A stretch of 22,965 nt of DNA from contig CAAFVW010000105.1 of the NCBI GenBank assembly GCA_900766575.1, positions 1-22,965 of the forward strand, in the 5' to 3' direction. This DNA is from Lachnospiraceae bacterium (GTDB taxonomy: Bacteria > Bacillota > Clostridia > Lachnospirales > Lachnospiraceae). How positions within the stretch are numbered: the first letter of the stretch is position 1; the number at the start of each line of letters is the position of its first letter. The position numbers were made by a program, and so were the translations under genes. Below the pieces are notes generated by a model. That model saw only the letters and a list, made by a program, of their open reading frames with translations, was not told the origin of the DNA and made no database searches. Positions 16,303-22,965 of this stretch are shown here, piece by piece.

Positions 16303-18844
16303 CTTCTGTTCCCTCGCTTTCTGCTGTTTTCTCTGTGGTTTCATCCTCTGCAAGCTCCTGTGCTTCCAGTCTGGGATAATTCTCCTCCGGAGCGTCATCC
16401 CTCTCCAGTGTCACGGTGTCTTTGGGTCGTACTACCGCTCCCATCTCACCATCGATAACTCCGGCAAAATCACCTTCCAGGACACCGTTGACATAACCCT
16501 TGATGTGACCGTTCATGCGGATTCTTCCGGCAGAAGGCAGCGGTTTCGCCAGATCACGTTTCAATGTAAACGCGGTCTTCTGAATAATGATATCACCGAT
16601 TAGCAGTGTCTGGGGCAATGCCAGAAGTACCAGCAAAATAGAAGTCAGAGTACCCCGTCCCAGTGCCAGTCCGATTGCTGCTACGGCTGCGTTGGTAGAT
16701 ACATAACTGATAATAAATCCGGCGGACACCAACATGGAGCCACTGGTAACAATGGTCGGAAAGGCCTGGTTCAATGCTTCAATCGCAGCTTCCCTGATCG
16801 GCATATAGGTCTTCAGATCCATGTAACGGCTGGTGATAACGATAGCATAGTCGATCGTTGCACCCATTTGAATCGCAGATACCACCAGATATCCCAGGAA
16901 GTATACCGACTCATTCAACAGATACGGCAGTGAGAAGTTCATCCAGATACTGCCCTGAATCGTTACAACCAACAGCACCGGCAGACCGGCGGACTGGAAG
17001 GTGAACAACAGGATAATCATAACGAACAATGCTGTCAGGACCGTAATGATCGTATTATCTGTTGCAAAGGAATCTCCCAGATCCTTATCACTGGTAGCGT
17101 TGCCGACCAACAGAATATCATCTATATTATAGAACCTCGCCACGGTATTGCGTATCTGATCCAGCGCTGCAGTCGTCTCTTCTCCTTCATATGGCACATT
17201 TAATTCCAATACAAAACGGGAATTGTCTTCGCCCAACAGCTGGTCTCTTGCAATACAGATCTGTGAGTAGGCATCCGACAGCGTCTCCTCCAGATCGTCA
17301 TCTAAAGTGATGTTGCCGCTTTCCTTCTGATCATAGATAAACAGGAACATATCTATAAAAGGAACTTCGTATTCGCTGATGCCGCTCACCAGTGCACCGT
17401 AATCGCTCTGATCCAGCGCATATGCCGAATACAGCATATCCGCCACTTCCACATCCAGGTCAATCAGCTCTGCAAACTGTCTGGGATTCAGCTTATCCGT
17501 CAGCATATAGCCATCCATCGCCTCAATATTGCCAAGGCCCTGACAGGATTTTACAACGTCCAGCTTTTCCAACGCTTTCAAAGTCTGTGCCTCTTTTTCA
17601 TAATCCCCGTTGGGAACGATGACCGCCAGCTGATTCACCACGCCGAATTCCCTGTTGACCATACTGACTGAGAACTTGTTCTCACTCATGCTGCTGGATT
17701 CCAACGTGTTGGTATCGTATACGTAGTTGGCCTTGTTGGACAGGAAAAACGCCGCAATAACACCTACGATCAGAATCGGAGGTACAATGTAACGGGTAGC
17801 CACGCAGAACTTACCAACAGCTGTGATCTTCGGTACGAAACTCTTGTGGTGGGTATTGTCGATGGCTTTGGAAAAGGTAAGCAGCATTCCGGGCATCAGG
17901 AAGAATACGGCAACCATACTGAAAATAATGGATTTCGCCAGAATGATACCCATATCATAACCGATTCGAAACTGCATGAACATCATGGCTACCATACCGG
18001 ATATGGTAGTCAGGGAACTGGAAGAGATCTCCGGGATAGCCTTACTCAGTGCCACGATTACGGCCTCTCTGGCATCCTTGTCCTCATGCTCTTCCATAAA
18101 ACGGTGTGCCAGAATGATGGCATAGTCTACTGCCAGACCCAGCTGCAATACCACCGCAATGGAGTTGGTAACAAAGCTGATGGTTCCGAACCAATAGTTC
18201 GTGCCTTTGTTCAAAATGGCCGCTACGATAAAAGTGGTCAGATAAACCGGAATCTCCGCATAGGTTGTGGAAGTAAACAGCAATACCGCTACAATAACCA
18301 CTGCTGCCAACAGCAGAATGACGATCATATCATTATTCAGGTCATCTGCATCACGCTCTTCCTGACCAATGTCAGAGGAATAATAGACATCATAGTCAGA
18401 CAACGCATCCAATACTTCGTTCAGATGCTGCTGTGTAGCTTCCGTATCAGCCTCCTCATCAAAAGTGACAGATAATAAAGCCTCCATGTCATGGTAATGA
18501 TCTTCCGTGTCATCAAAATCCAACATGCTGACGCCGTCCATATTTTCCACCTGATCTGCCAGCTTCTGTGCCTCGTCAAAAGTCACATTACAGATCAGAA
18601 TCCGGGCGGAGCCATACGTTGTGAACTCTGCATCCATCAGATCCAGTCCCCTTCTGGTCTCCGTGGTATCCGGCAAATAAGTCGTCAGGTCATTGTTGAC
18701 TTTGACCTTATTCATGGATAATACGCAAAATACGCACAAAACGATGAAGATCAGATAAAATCCCTTCCGCTTGTCCACGATAAGCGTGGCAAGCTTCATC
18801 ATAAAGGAATCATCTTTTTTCTCTTTTTCTGTGTTGTCTGCCAT
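16292..18844 (-). CDS. MMPL/RND-family membrane exporter
   Basis: The 850-residue protein has the two-fold repeat of RND transporters of the MMPL (HAE3) type: a first helix at about 28-46, a large outer loop, a bundle of five helices, and then the same again. Each half carries the proton-relay Asp-Tyr pair, LGLAVDYAIILAHR (Asp240-Tyr241) and MGATIDYAIVITSR (Asp665-Tyr666). Such proteins export lipids or other hydrophobic compounds by proton motive force; the cargo here is unknown. The cytoplasmic tail has a Gly-spaced stretch (NGHIKGYVNGVLEGDF, AGVIDGEMGAVV, 778-805) like a short beta-solenoid, then an acidic end. AGGAGGGAACT precedes the ATG. It is first in a tight unit with the GLUG and HAD genes, with tetR divergent, so TetR control is likely. 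Confidence 0.93.
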   Translation of the reverse strand: MADNTEKEKKDDSFMMKLATLIVDKRKGFYLIFIVLCVFCVLSMNKVKVNNDLTTYLPDTTETRRGLDLMDAEFTTYGSARILICNVTFDEAQKLADQVENMDGVSMLDFDDTEDHYHDMEALLSVTFDEEADTEATQQHLNEVLDALSDYDVYYSSDIGQEERDADDLNNDMIVILLLAAVVIVAVLLFTSTTYAEIPVYLTTFIVAAILNKGTNYWFGTISFVTNSIAVVLQLGLAVDYAIILAHRFMEEHEDKDAREAVIVALSKAIPEISSSSLTTISGMVAMMFMQFRIGYDMGIILAKSIIFSMVAVFFLMPGMLLTFSKAIDNTHHKSFVPKITAVGKFCVATRYIVPPILIVGVIAAFFLSNKANYVYDTNTLESSSMSENKFSVSMVNREFGVVNQLAVIVPNGDYEKEAQTLKALEKLDVVKSCQGLGNIEAMDGYMLTDKLNPRQFAELIDLDVEVADMLYSAYALDQSDYGALVSGISEYEVPFIDMFLFIYDQKESGNITLDDDLEETLSDAYSQICIARDQLLGEDNSRFVLELNVPYEGEETTAALDQIRNTVARFYNIDDILLVGNATSDKDLGDSFATDNTIITVLTALFVMIILLFTFQSAGLPVLLVVTIQGSIWMNFSLPYLLNESVYFLGYLVVSAIQMGATIDYAIVITSRYMDLKTYMPIREAAIEALNQAFPTIVTSGSMLVSAGFIISYVSTNAAVAAIGLALGRGTLTSILLVLLALPQTLLIGDIIIQKTAFTLKRDLAKPLPSAGRIRMNGHIKGYVNGVLEGDFAGVIDGEMGAVVRPKDTVTLERDDAPEENYPRLEAQELAEDETTEKTAESEGTEDEQ

Positions 18845-19062
18845 AGTTCCCTCCTGTTGTTTCTCTCTTTGTACCCTTTATTATGTATCTAATTTTATCT
18901 GTCTTTAGCTTAAAACGTTTTCCTGCTTCTGTAAAGACTTACTACAAAGTTGAGAAATTGTATTACTGTCATTTAATGAACTTTTGTTGATTTTCTGCCA
19001 CATGCAAAATATAATAATAGGGAATAAAAAGCAAGCTACAGATTCTTTTAAAATGTTTTTTT
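18845..19062. other. AT-rich intergenic region between the exporter operon and tetR
   Basis: No gene is seen in this part of the 314-base gap. The minus strand has weak promoter-like pairs, for example TTTACA 17 bases from TAAGCT, but none is convincing. The ribosome binding site of the exporter gene (AGGAGGG) is at the left end. Together with the dyad at 19063-19089 the region should hold both divergent promoters. Confidence 0.5.
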
Positions 19063-19089
19063 ATGGACATTTTTTATGTATTTGTCCAT
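19063..19089. promoter_or_regulatory. Candidate TetR operator
   Basis: ATGGACA (19063-19069) and TGTCCAT (19083-19089) are perfect inverted half-sites separated by 13 AT-rich bases, 70 bases before the tetR start used here. Position between a divergent regulator and its likely target operon fits an operator. The spacing is wider than in many TetR sites, so this is tentative. Confidence 0.4.
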
Positions 19090-19158
19090 CATTTTAGAAA
19101 AATTTCAGATTTGCATTAGATATAGGAAATGTTTTGTCAGAAAGGCTGGTGTATTCTC

Positions 19159-19728
19159 ATGGAAAAGATGGATCGACGCGTGCGGAAGACCCGGACTCTC
19201 CTGCTCCAGGGTCTGGTGAAAATGATGGAAACCCACGATATTCAGGACATCTCCGTCAAGGAACTGACCGAGCTGGTGGATATCAATCGCGGAACCTTTT
19301 ATCTGCATTACGATGATATCTACGACATGCTTCACAAGATCGAAGACGAAATGTTCCAGGAGTTTAACGATATTATGGAGCAGGAACCGACCGTAACCCA
19401 GGATCTGTCCTCTCACGGACCATTGCTGGAATTTTTCCGGTTTCTGGACAGGCACAGAGACCTCGCCAAAGTCATGATCGGTCCCCACGGAGATCTCGCC
19501 TTTGTCAACCGCCTGAAGGATCAGATTGAAAAGCGCACTCTCCAGGTTCTGGAAAGTGCGCAATCCGATGCCAATTATGAATATCTCTGCTCTTTCATCA
19601 TTACCGGCTGTGTCGGTGTGGTGGAGACCTGGCTGAAAGAATCCGATCCCCAGTCTCCGGAAGAAATGGCTGAGATTCTGGGTACTATGTTGCTGCGTCA
19701 GCTTACTTTTTCTCCGGAGTCTGCATAG
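19159..19728 (+). CDS. TetR-family transcriptional regulator
   Basis: This is a 189-residue DNA-binding regulator. The N-terminal helix-turn-helix is clear: RRVRKTRTLLLQGLVKMM, then IQDISVKELTELVDINRGTF, then YLHYDDIYDMLHKIEDEM, the usual TetR recognition-helix region. The rest is a helical ligand/dimer domain like the C-terminal type seen in DhaS-like Firmicute regulators. I chose ATG 19159 (MEKMDRRV); an earlier ATG at 19129 has AGGAA directly against it and adds ten atypical residues. Even so, AAAGG lies 13 bases before 19159, which is long. The gene is divergent from the MMPL-GLUG-HAD operon, its probable target. Its 3' end overlaps the converging lipoprotein gene by 26 bases. The ligand is unknown. 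Confidence 0.9.
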   Translation: MEKMDRRVRKTRTLLLQGLVKMMETHDIQDISVKELTELVDINRGTFYLHYDDIYDMLHKIEDEMFQEFNDIMEQEPTVTQDLSSHGPLLEFFRFLDRHRDLAKVMIGPHGDLAFVNRLKDQIEKRTLQVLESAQSDANYEYLCSFIITGCVGVVETWLKESDPQSPEEMAEILGTMLLRQLTFSPESA

Positions 19729-20254
19729 ATTCTGTTGACATAGTATCTGTTTGTTCCGGCATACCAACGCTTAAAGATGTCACGATCTCACCATCCAGGA
19801 AGAAGGATGCCGTGTCGCCTGTCTGAAGTTCCTCCAGAGTCGCATCTTTCCCATCAATCGTGATAATGGTATCATCATTGACTGTGATGGTCATAGTGTC
19901 ACCGCGGGGGGCCTCTCCTTTGGGGGCCTCTCCGTCAGGAGCTTCCGGTTTCCCGCCACTGGGTGCTTCGCCGTCCGGTGCTTCCGGCTTCTCTGCCAGT
20001 GCAATGGAGATCACATTACCGTCGATGGCTGTGATCTGACCGAGGTAGGATTCCACCTTCTCTTCACCGCTCTCTGTGCTCTGCTCTGTCGTGCTCTCCG
20101 GTGTGATCGTCTCTTTTTCCTCCGATGCTTCCGTACTTGACGCACTTGCAGTGGTCGATCCGCCGCAAGCCGTAAATCCTGTCATTACCATGGCTGCTGT
20201 CAACACTGCACACATCACCTTTGTATTCACCTGAGGTAAATTCCATCTTCTCAT
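19703..20254 (-). CDS. Probable lipoprotein with DUF5666-like domain and Pro-Glu-Gly repeats
   Basis: The 183-residue product starts with a basic tail and hydrophobic stretch ending in TGFTACGG, a lipobox-like site with Cys 30, followed by a Ser/Thr/Glu-rich linker. Two parts, YLGQITAIDGNVISIAL and TMTITVNDDTIITIDGKDAT plus GDTASFFLDGEIVTSLSVG, resemble the small beta-barrel of DUF5666-type proteins. Between them is a low-complexity insert with the nearly repeated unit KPEAPDGEAPSGG / KPEAPDGEAPKGE. It should be attached to the outer face of the membrane. AGGAGGAATGAGAAT stands before the ATG at 20254. It converges on tetR, overlapping it by 26 bases, so each transcript would be antisense to the other's end. 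The function is unknown; the resemblance is by eye. Confidence 0.75.
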   Translation of the reverse strand: MRRWNLPQVNTKVMCAVLTAAMVMTGFTACGGSTTASASSTEASEEKETITPESTTEQSTESGEEKVESYLGQITAIDGNVISIALAEKPEAPDGEAPSGGKPEAPDGEAPKGEAPRGDTMTITVNDDTIITIDGKDATLEELQTGDTASFFLDGEIVTSLSVGMPEQTDTMSTESMQTPEKK

Positions 20255-20375
20255 ATTCTCATTCCTCCTGTTCCATTCATCCCATTAAAAATCTTGCGAA
20301 CATTTCTTTCTCCTTATCTGCCTCTTATGATAAAGGACACCTGCGAAGGAATTGTGAGAAAAATGTGGTGATTCT

Positions 20376-20407
20376 GTGAACTTTTCACGCATGACAGTTC
20401 TGTCATG
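20376..20407. promoter_or_regulatory. Two adjacent dyads upstream of the lipoprotein gene
   Basis: GTGAA-ctt-TTCAC (20376-20388) is directly followed by CATGACAG-tt-CTGTCATG (20390-20407). Both are perfect palindromes. They lie between the ends of the phosphatase gene and the lipoprotein gene, about 120-150 bases before the lipoprotein start. They may be operators; without a U tract they are poor terminators. Confidence 0.3.
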
Positions 20408-20430
20408 TATGCTGCGTTGGCAGTGTCAGA

Positions 20431-20913
20431 TCAGCTGTCGATTTTCCCATTTTGTTGTAAATATTGGAGATATGCGGTGCAGCCTTCCAGAACATCTGTA
20501 TAAGTTGTCCCAAAATCTCCCGTATACCACGGATCTGAAATATCCCGTTCCAATCCCGCATAGGAAAGCAGCTTCGCTACTTTCCCCTCCGGATCCCCGC
20601 CGAATATCCGCAGCATATTGCGGATATTCGCGCTATCCATACCAATCAAATAATCATATTCCACATAATCCGCTCTCATCACCTGTCTGGCCCGCTTCCC
20701 CTCACAGGAAATTCCGTGCCGCGCAAGCTCCGCCTTCGCTGGCGGATAGACCGGGTTCCCGATGCCGTTCCAGATTTCCTCCGTGCTGGTGGCTGCAGAG
20801 GCGATCTGGAAGTGGTCAGCGAGACCTACGTCGGATACTAATTTTTTCATTACGAATTCCGCCATGGGGGAACGACAGATGTTGCCGTGGCAGATGAATA
20901 GTACTTTAATCAT
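20431..20913 (-). CDS. Low-molecular-weight protein tyrosine phosphatase
   Basis: The 160-residue enzyme removes phosphate from tyrosine residues through a cysteinyl-phosphate intermediate. The P-loop VLFICHGNICRSP lies at the N terminus with nucleophile Cys 8 and Arg 14 (C-x5-R), and the general acid loop ISDPWYTGDF is near residue 126. Length and layout are normal for the family, and it should be cytosolic. I chose ATG 20913 (MIKVLF), preceded by GGAGATATGAAAAG; a TTG frame from 20952 adds 13 residues without support. In Clostridia such enzymes often act on capsule or envelope regulators, but there is no tyrosine kinase in the window. A small unexplained reading frame lies directly upstream at 20930-21076. 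Confidence 0.93.
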   Translation of the reverse strand: MIKVLFICHGNICRSPMAEFVMKKLVSDVGLADHFQIASAATSTEEIWNGIGNPVYPPAKAELARHGISCEGKRARQVMRADYVEYDYLIGMDSANIRNMLRIFGGDPEGKVAKLLSYAGLERDISDPWYTGDFGTTYTDVLEGCTAYLQYLQQNGKIDS

Positions 20914-20929
20914 CTTTTCATATCTCCAT

Positions 20930-21076
20930 TTAAGTCTTGTATTTCTTCTCAAACGCTTGATATTTCAGGGTTTTCCGACTTTTGAGTTTTCCTTTCTTTT
21001 CAAGGTATCTTCTCAAATCTTCTCGTATTTTCTTATGTTTTTCCCTGCAATCTTGGTAAATCCGTTGGTAAAGCAA
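20930..21076 (-). CDS. Small basic ORF (48 codons) at the element junction, possibly a truncated gene end
   Basis: From TTG 21076 the frame reads LLYQRIYQDCREKHKKIR, EDLRRYLEKKGKLKSRKT, LKYQAFEKKYKT and stops at TAA 20932-20930, 17 bases before the phosphatase start. It is basic, helical and protein-like, and a stop lies two codons before the TTG (TAA 21085-21083). It has no good start or ribosome binding site. It may be the surviving C-terminal end of a chromosomal gene cut by the mobile element next to it. I do not recognise the family. Confidence 0.35.
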   Translation of the reverse strand: MLYQRIYQDCREKHKKIREDLRRYLEKKGKLKSRKTLKYQAFEKKYKT

Positions 21077-21100
21077 GCGTCCTTACCAACGGGCTTTTTT
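21062..21100 (+). terminator. Strong hairpin with U tract downstream of the integrase, plus-strand orientation
   Basis: CCGTTGGTAA (21062-21071) pairs perfectly with TTACCAACGG (21083-21092), and GCTTTTTT follows on the plus strand. It looks like a classic intrinsic terminator reading right, although no plus-strand gene leads into it. On the minus strand the stem follows the integrase's original stop without a U tract. It may protect the element end from outside transcription, or the dyad may belong to the attachment site. Confidence 0.6.
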
Positions 21101-22298
21101 AACTATTCGCTATCCGATATACTTCTTCCTTTGCATCATCAAAATTCACATGGGTGTAAGTGTTCAAGGTTACACTGATGTCTGCGTGACCCATGATATA
21201 CTGCAAGGTTTTCGGATTCATACCGGATTTTGCCATATTAGATCAAAAGGTGTGCCTGCATACATGAGGGGTAACTTTCGGCATCTGGATACGGTAAATC
21301 CTGTTGTATTTCTGAATGATATGCTCCATGTACTTCTCCCAGTGAAGAGCAACCATCGGCATATCGTTTTTATCCAGAAATAAAAATCCAGCGTATCCTT
21401 CCACCATCGGTTCAACCTTTGGTGTCTTTCGGTTGGCAATAATTCTGCGAAAACACGCTGCGACAGCTTCCGTCATCGGCACATAGCGGATGCCTTTGTC
21501 AGTTTTTGGTTCTTCAATTACATACTGCATCTGTGCAGTACGCTGTAACTGATGGTCTACCTTAATACGCATTTCTCCAAACTCAATCTCTGAAATCGTC
21601 AGCCCACAGAACTCTGAAATACGAAGCCCTGTGTGAAAAAGAATATAAATCGCATCATAGTATCTGCTGAAATGCTTATCTTCCTGAATAAACTTTAGCA
21701 AATCTCTCTGCTGCTTTCGGGTAATTGCTTCTCTGGTAACAGAGTCATTGACAATGACAGATGCTAGCTCAAATTCAAATGGATTTTTACGAAGCAAATC
21801 ATCGTCTACCGCCATCTGAAATGCTGGTCTGAGGACTCCCCGGATAGAATGAATAGAACTGTATCCCCGTCCATCAATCTGTTGGAGCTTAATCAACCAT
21901 GCCTTTGCGTCTGACAAACGCACCTTATCAATTCGCAGATTCCCAAAACTCTCTTTTTTCAGCATATTGATGACCGTTTTATATCCGGCAACCGTATTGT
22001 GACGAACTCCTGTTTTCAATGAAACATACTTTTCTACCAGTTCCAAAACAGTATAGTTGCCACCGTTTGTTACGATACGGTCAAACAAATTCGCTTCAAT
22101 CTGTTTTTCTTTCTCACGCAGGGAAGGCTCCCGCTTCTTCCCCTTTGGCATTGGGTTATTCTTGTCCAAACGCCAACTGTATACATTTTTCTCTTTTCCG
22201 TCCTCATCAATATAGCGGAACCGATACCTCCCATCTTTACGCTGGTACTCGCCCTCTCGCAAAATCCGATTACGGTTATCTCGTCTTTTCTCACTCAT
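21099..22298 (-). pseudogene. int: Tn916-family tyrosine integrase interrupted by an in-frame UGA
   Basis: The protein starts MSEKRRDNRNRILREGEYQR, like Tn916 Int, from ATG 22298 with GAAAGGAG upstream. The N-terminal arm-binding domain (about 1-75), core-binding domain and catalytic domain are in normal order. TGLRISEF carries the first catalytic Arg and PHVCRHTF the H-x-x-R box. Directly after HTF, codon 352 is UGA (21245-21243), where relatives have Cys. The frame then continues perfectly: SNMAKSGMNPKTLQYIMGHA, then DISVTLNTYTHVNFDD and RIANS before TAA 21101-21099. The lost 47 residues include the catalytic His (GHAD) and the tyrosine (NTYTH), so the truncated protein should not recombine. 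A possible extended -10 lies at 22343-22351. With xis it forms the recombination module of an element extending right. Confidence 0.88.
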
Positions 22299-22342
22299 CG
22301 TGAACTCTCCTTTCAAAAAAAGAGAGCCAGACTTGCACTCTT

Positions 22343-22351
22343 ATCATAGCA
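22343..22351 (-). promoter_or_regulatory. Possible extended -10 promoter of the integrase gene
   Basis: The minus strand reads TGC-TATGAT (22351-22343), an extended -10 without a clear -35, 45 bases before the integrase start. Confidence 0.3.
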
Positions 22352-22409
22352 CAAATCCATCTCTCCGCATAGTTATATCATGTGAAATCGGTAAATCTGT
22401 CAGCTCTGT

Positions 22410-22643
22410 TTACACAGCAGTAGCCTGATCCAGATACCTCTCAAATTTCTCACGCTTAATGAGGGCACGATTGCCGTTCATCACATAAAAATCCTCGTTG
22501 GGATATGTGTCAATAAGCGTTCTCAATTTTCCTTCGCCGATATGATAATATCTGGCTGCTTCCTCAATGGTAAGCGTATATCTACGCCACACCGGAATAT
22601 CCGAGTAATTTTTTCCTTCAATATTCATCTTATTATTCGCCAT
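22410..22643 (-). CDS. xis: Excisionase of Tn916 Xis type
   Basis: This small protein of 77 residues resembles the Tn916 excisionase. It has IPVWRRYTLTIEEAARYYHI then GEGKLRTLI, the winged-helix DNA-binding start, and the ending FYVMNGNRALIKREKFERYL. Xis bends the element ends so that the integrase excises rather than inserts. The ATG at 22643 has GGAGG 10 bases upstream. It lies 111 bases before int on the same strand, the usual order. Since int here lacks its catalytic end, this Xis can only work with an integrase supplied elsewhere. Confidence 0.88.
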   Translation of the reverse strand: MANNKMNIEGKNYSDIPVWRRYTLTIEEAARYYHIGEGKLRTLIDTYPNEDFYVMNGNRALIKREKFERYLDQATAV

Positions 22644-22688
22644 AGGCAGTTATCCTCCATACATGAAAATAGCCAGACAGAGGGTGTC

Positions 22689-22875
22689 GGCAACGAAGTC
22701 CGGCAACGGGCTTCAAAAGACCTTGCAAACAATCTCAATCTGGCGATGGTTACTATTTATACTTTTCTTTTATTTTTCTGTTGTTTTGGTTGTTATAAGG
22801 GAGAAAAGCCCGGAAATAAGGGATTTTCCCCGGCAACCGGCTCGGCAACGGGATAGCAACAGGGGGTGCAACGGG
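22689..22875 (+). repeat. Cluster of GGCAACGGG-like direct repeats upstream of xis
   Basis: Copies are GGCAACG (22689-22695), CGGCAACGGG (22701-22710), CGGCAACCGG (22831-22840), CGGCAACGGG (22843-22852), AGCAACAGGG (22855-22864) and TGCAACGGG (22867-22875). Inverted versions GGGTTGCCGG and CCGTTGC follow at 22946-22965. Four copies lie within 45 bases. The stretch 22644-22884 has no gene otherwise. Iterons for a replication or transfer protein, or an accessory recombination site, are possible. Confidence 0.5.
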
Positions 22876-22884
22876 CTGTCATTT

Positions 22885-22965
22885 TCAGAATGGAAGCTCC
22901 ATCTGTTCTGTGACCTCCACAAAACCGTCCATCGTTTTTTCAGACGGGTTGCCGGAGTCCGTTGC
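22885..22965 (-). CDS. C-terminal end of an element gene, cut by the window edge
   Basis: The minus strand is open from the window edge for 26 codons, reading ATDSGNPSEKTMD then GFVEVTEQMELPF, and stops at TGA 22887-22885. The acidic -LPF end is common in DNA-handling proteins of mobile elements, so a replication or transfer protein is plausible. Too little is present to name it. Confidence 0.45.
   Translation of the reverse strand, partial: ATDSGNPSEKTMDGFVEVTEQMELPF

Noticed and set aside
20914..20952. TTG-started 13-residue extension of the tyrosine phosphatase
   Set aside because: The family begins at MIKVLF and the extension overlaps the end of the upstream small ORF.
21243..21245. UGA in the integrase as a selenocysteine codon
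   Set aside because: It replaces a Cys, but no strong hairpin follows within the next 40 bases as a bacterial SECIS would require, and integrases are not known selenoproteins.
22689..22875. Repeat cluster as a CRISPR array
   Set aside because: The units are about 10 bases, unevenly spaced and partly in inverted orientation.

Overview
The window (about 23 kb) reads as chromosomal DNA of an anaerobic, low-to-mid-GC Firmicute, most likely a gut Lachnospiraceae-type Clostridium. The reasons are the secA-prfB pair with a UGA-frameshifted prfB, a butyrate kinase/phosphate butyryltransferase pair, GLUG-repeat and MMPL envelope proteins, and a Tn916-type integrase/excisionase module. No rRNA or tRNA gene and no CRISPR array were seen.

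Layout. 1-269: non-coding, with a nested inverted-repeat element downstream of prfB. 270-4165: secA and prfB on the minus strand, from a good sigma-A promoter. 4244-7273: plus-strand run of an HD-GYP protein (perfect-consensus promoter), a cytoplasmic-looking pectinesterase, and a frameshifted GNAT acetyltransferase. 7275-7412: a second nested inverted repeat between converging genes. 7423-9231: HerA-like ATPase (minus) and its divergent promoter region with traX, holding a possible frameshifted micro-ORF. 9232-10070: TraX-family membrane protein and a shared terminator. 10088-12328: ptb then buk (minus), the last steps of butyrate formation with ATP gain, with an odd 39-codon open extension in frame with buk.

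12362-19728: an envelope locus. An MMPL/RND exporter, a 1100-residue GLUG-repeat surface protein and a HAD phosphatase overlap end to start on the minus strand. A TetR-type regulator is divergent, with a 27-bp dyad in the shared intergenic region. 19703-20913: a lipoprotein-like secreted protein converging on tetR, and a low-molecular-weight tyrosine phosphatase.

20930-22965: the left end of an integrated conjugative-type element that continues off the right edge. It contains a junction region with an orphan 48-codon ORF and a strong hairpin, a Tn916-family integrase broken by an in-frame UGA that removes the catalytic tyrosine, its xis, a cluster of GGCAACGGG-like repeats, and the last codons of another element gene.

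The best candidates for something undescribed are the MMPL-GLUG-HAD/TetR envelope locus, the two nested inverted-repeat elements, and the repeat cluster of the mobile element. All gene identities come from reading protein motifs by eye; no database search was run.
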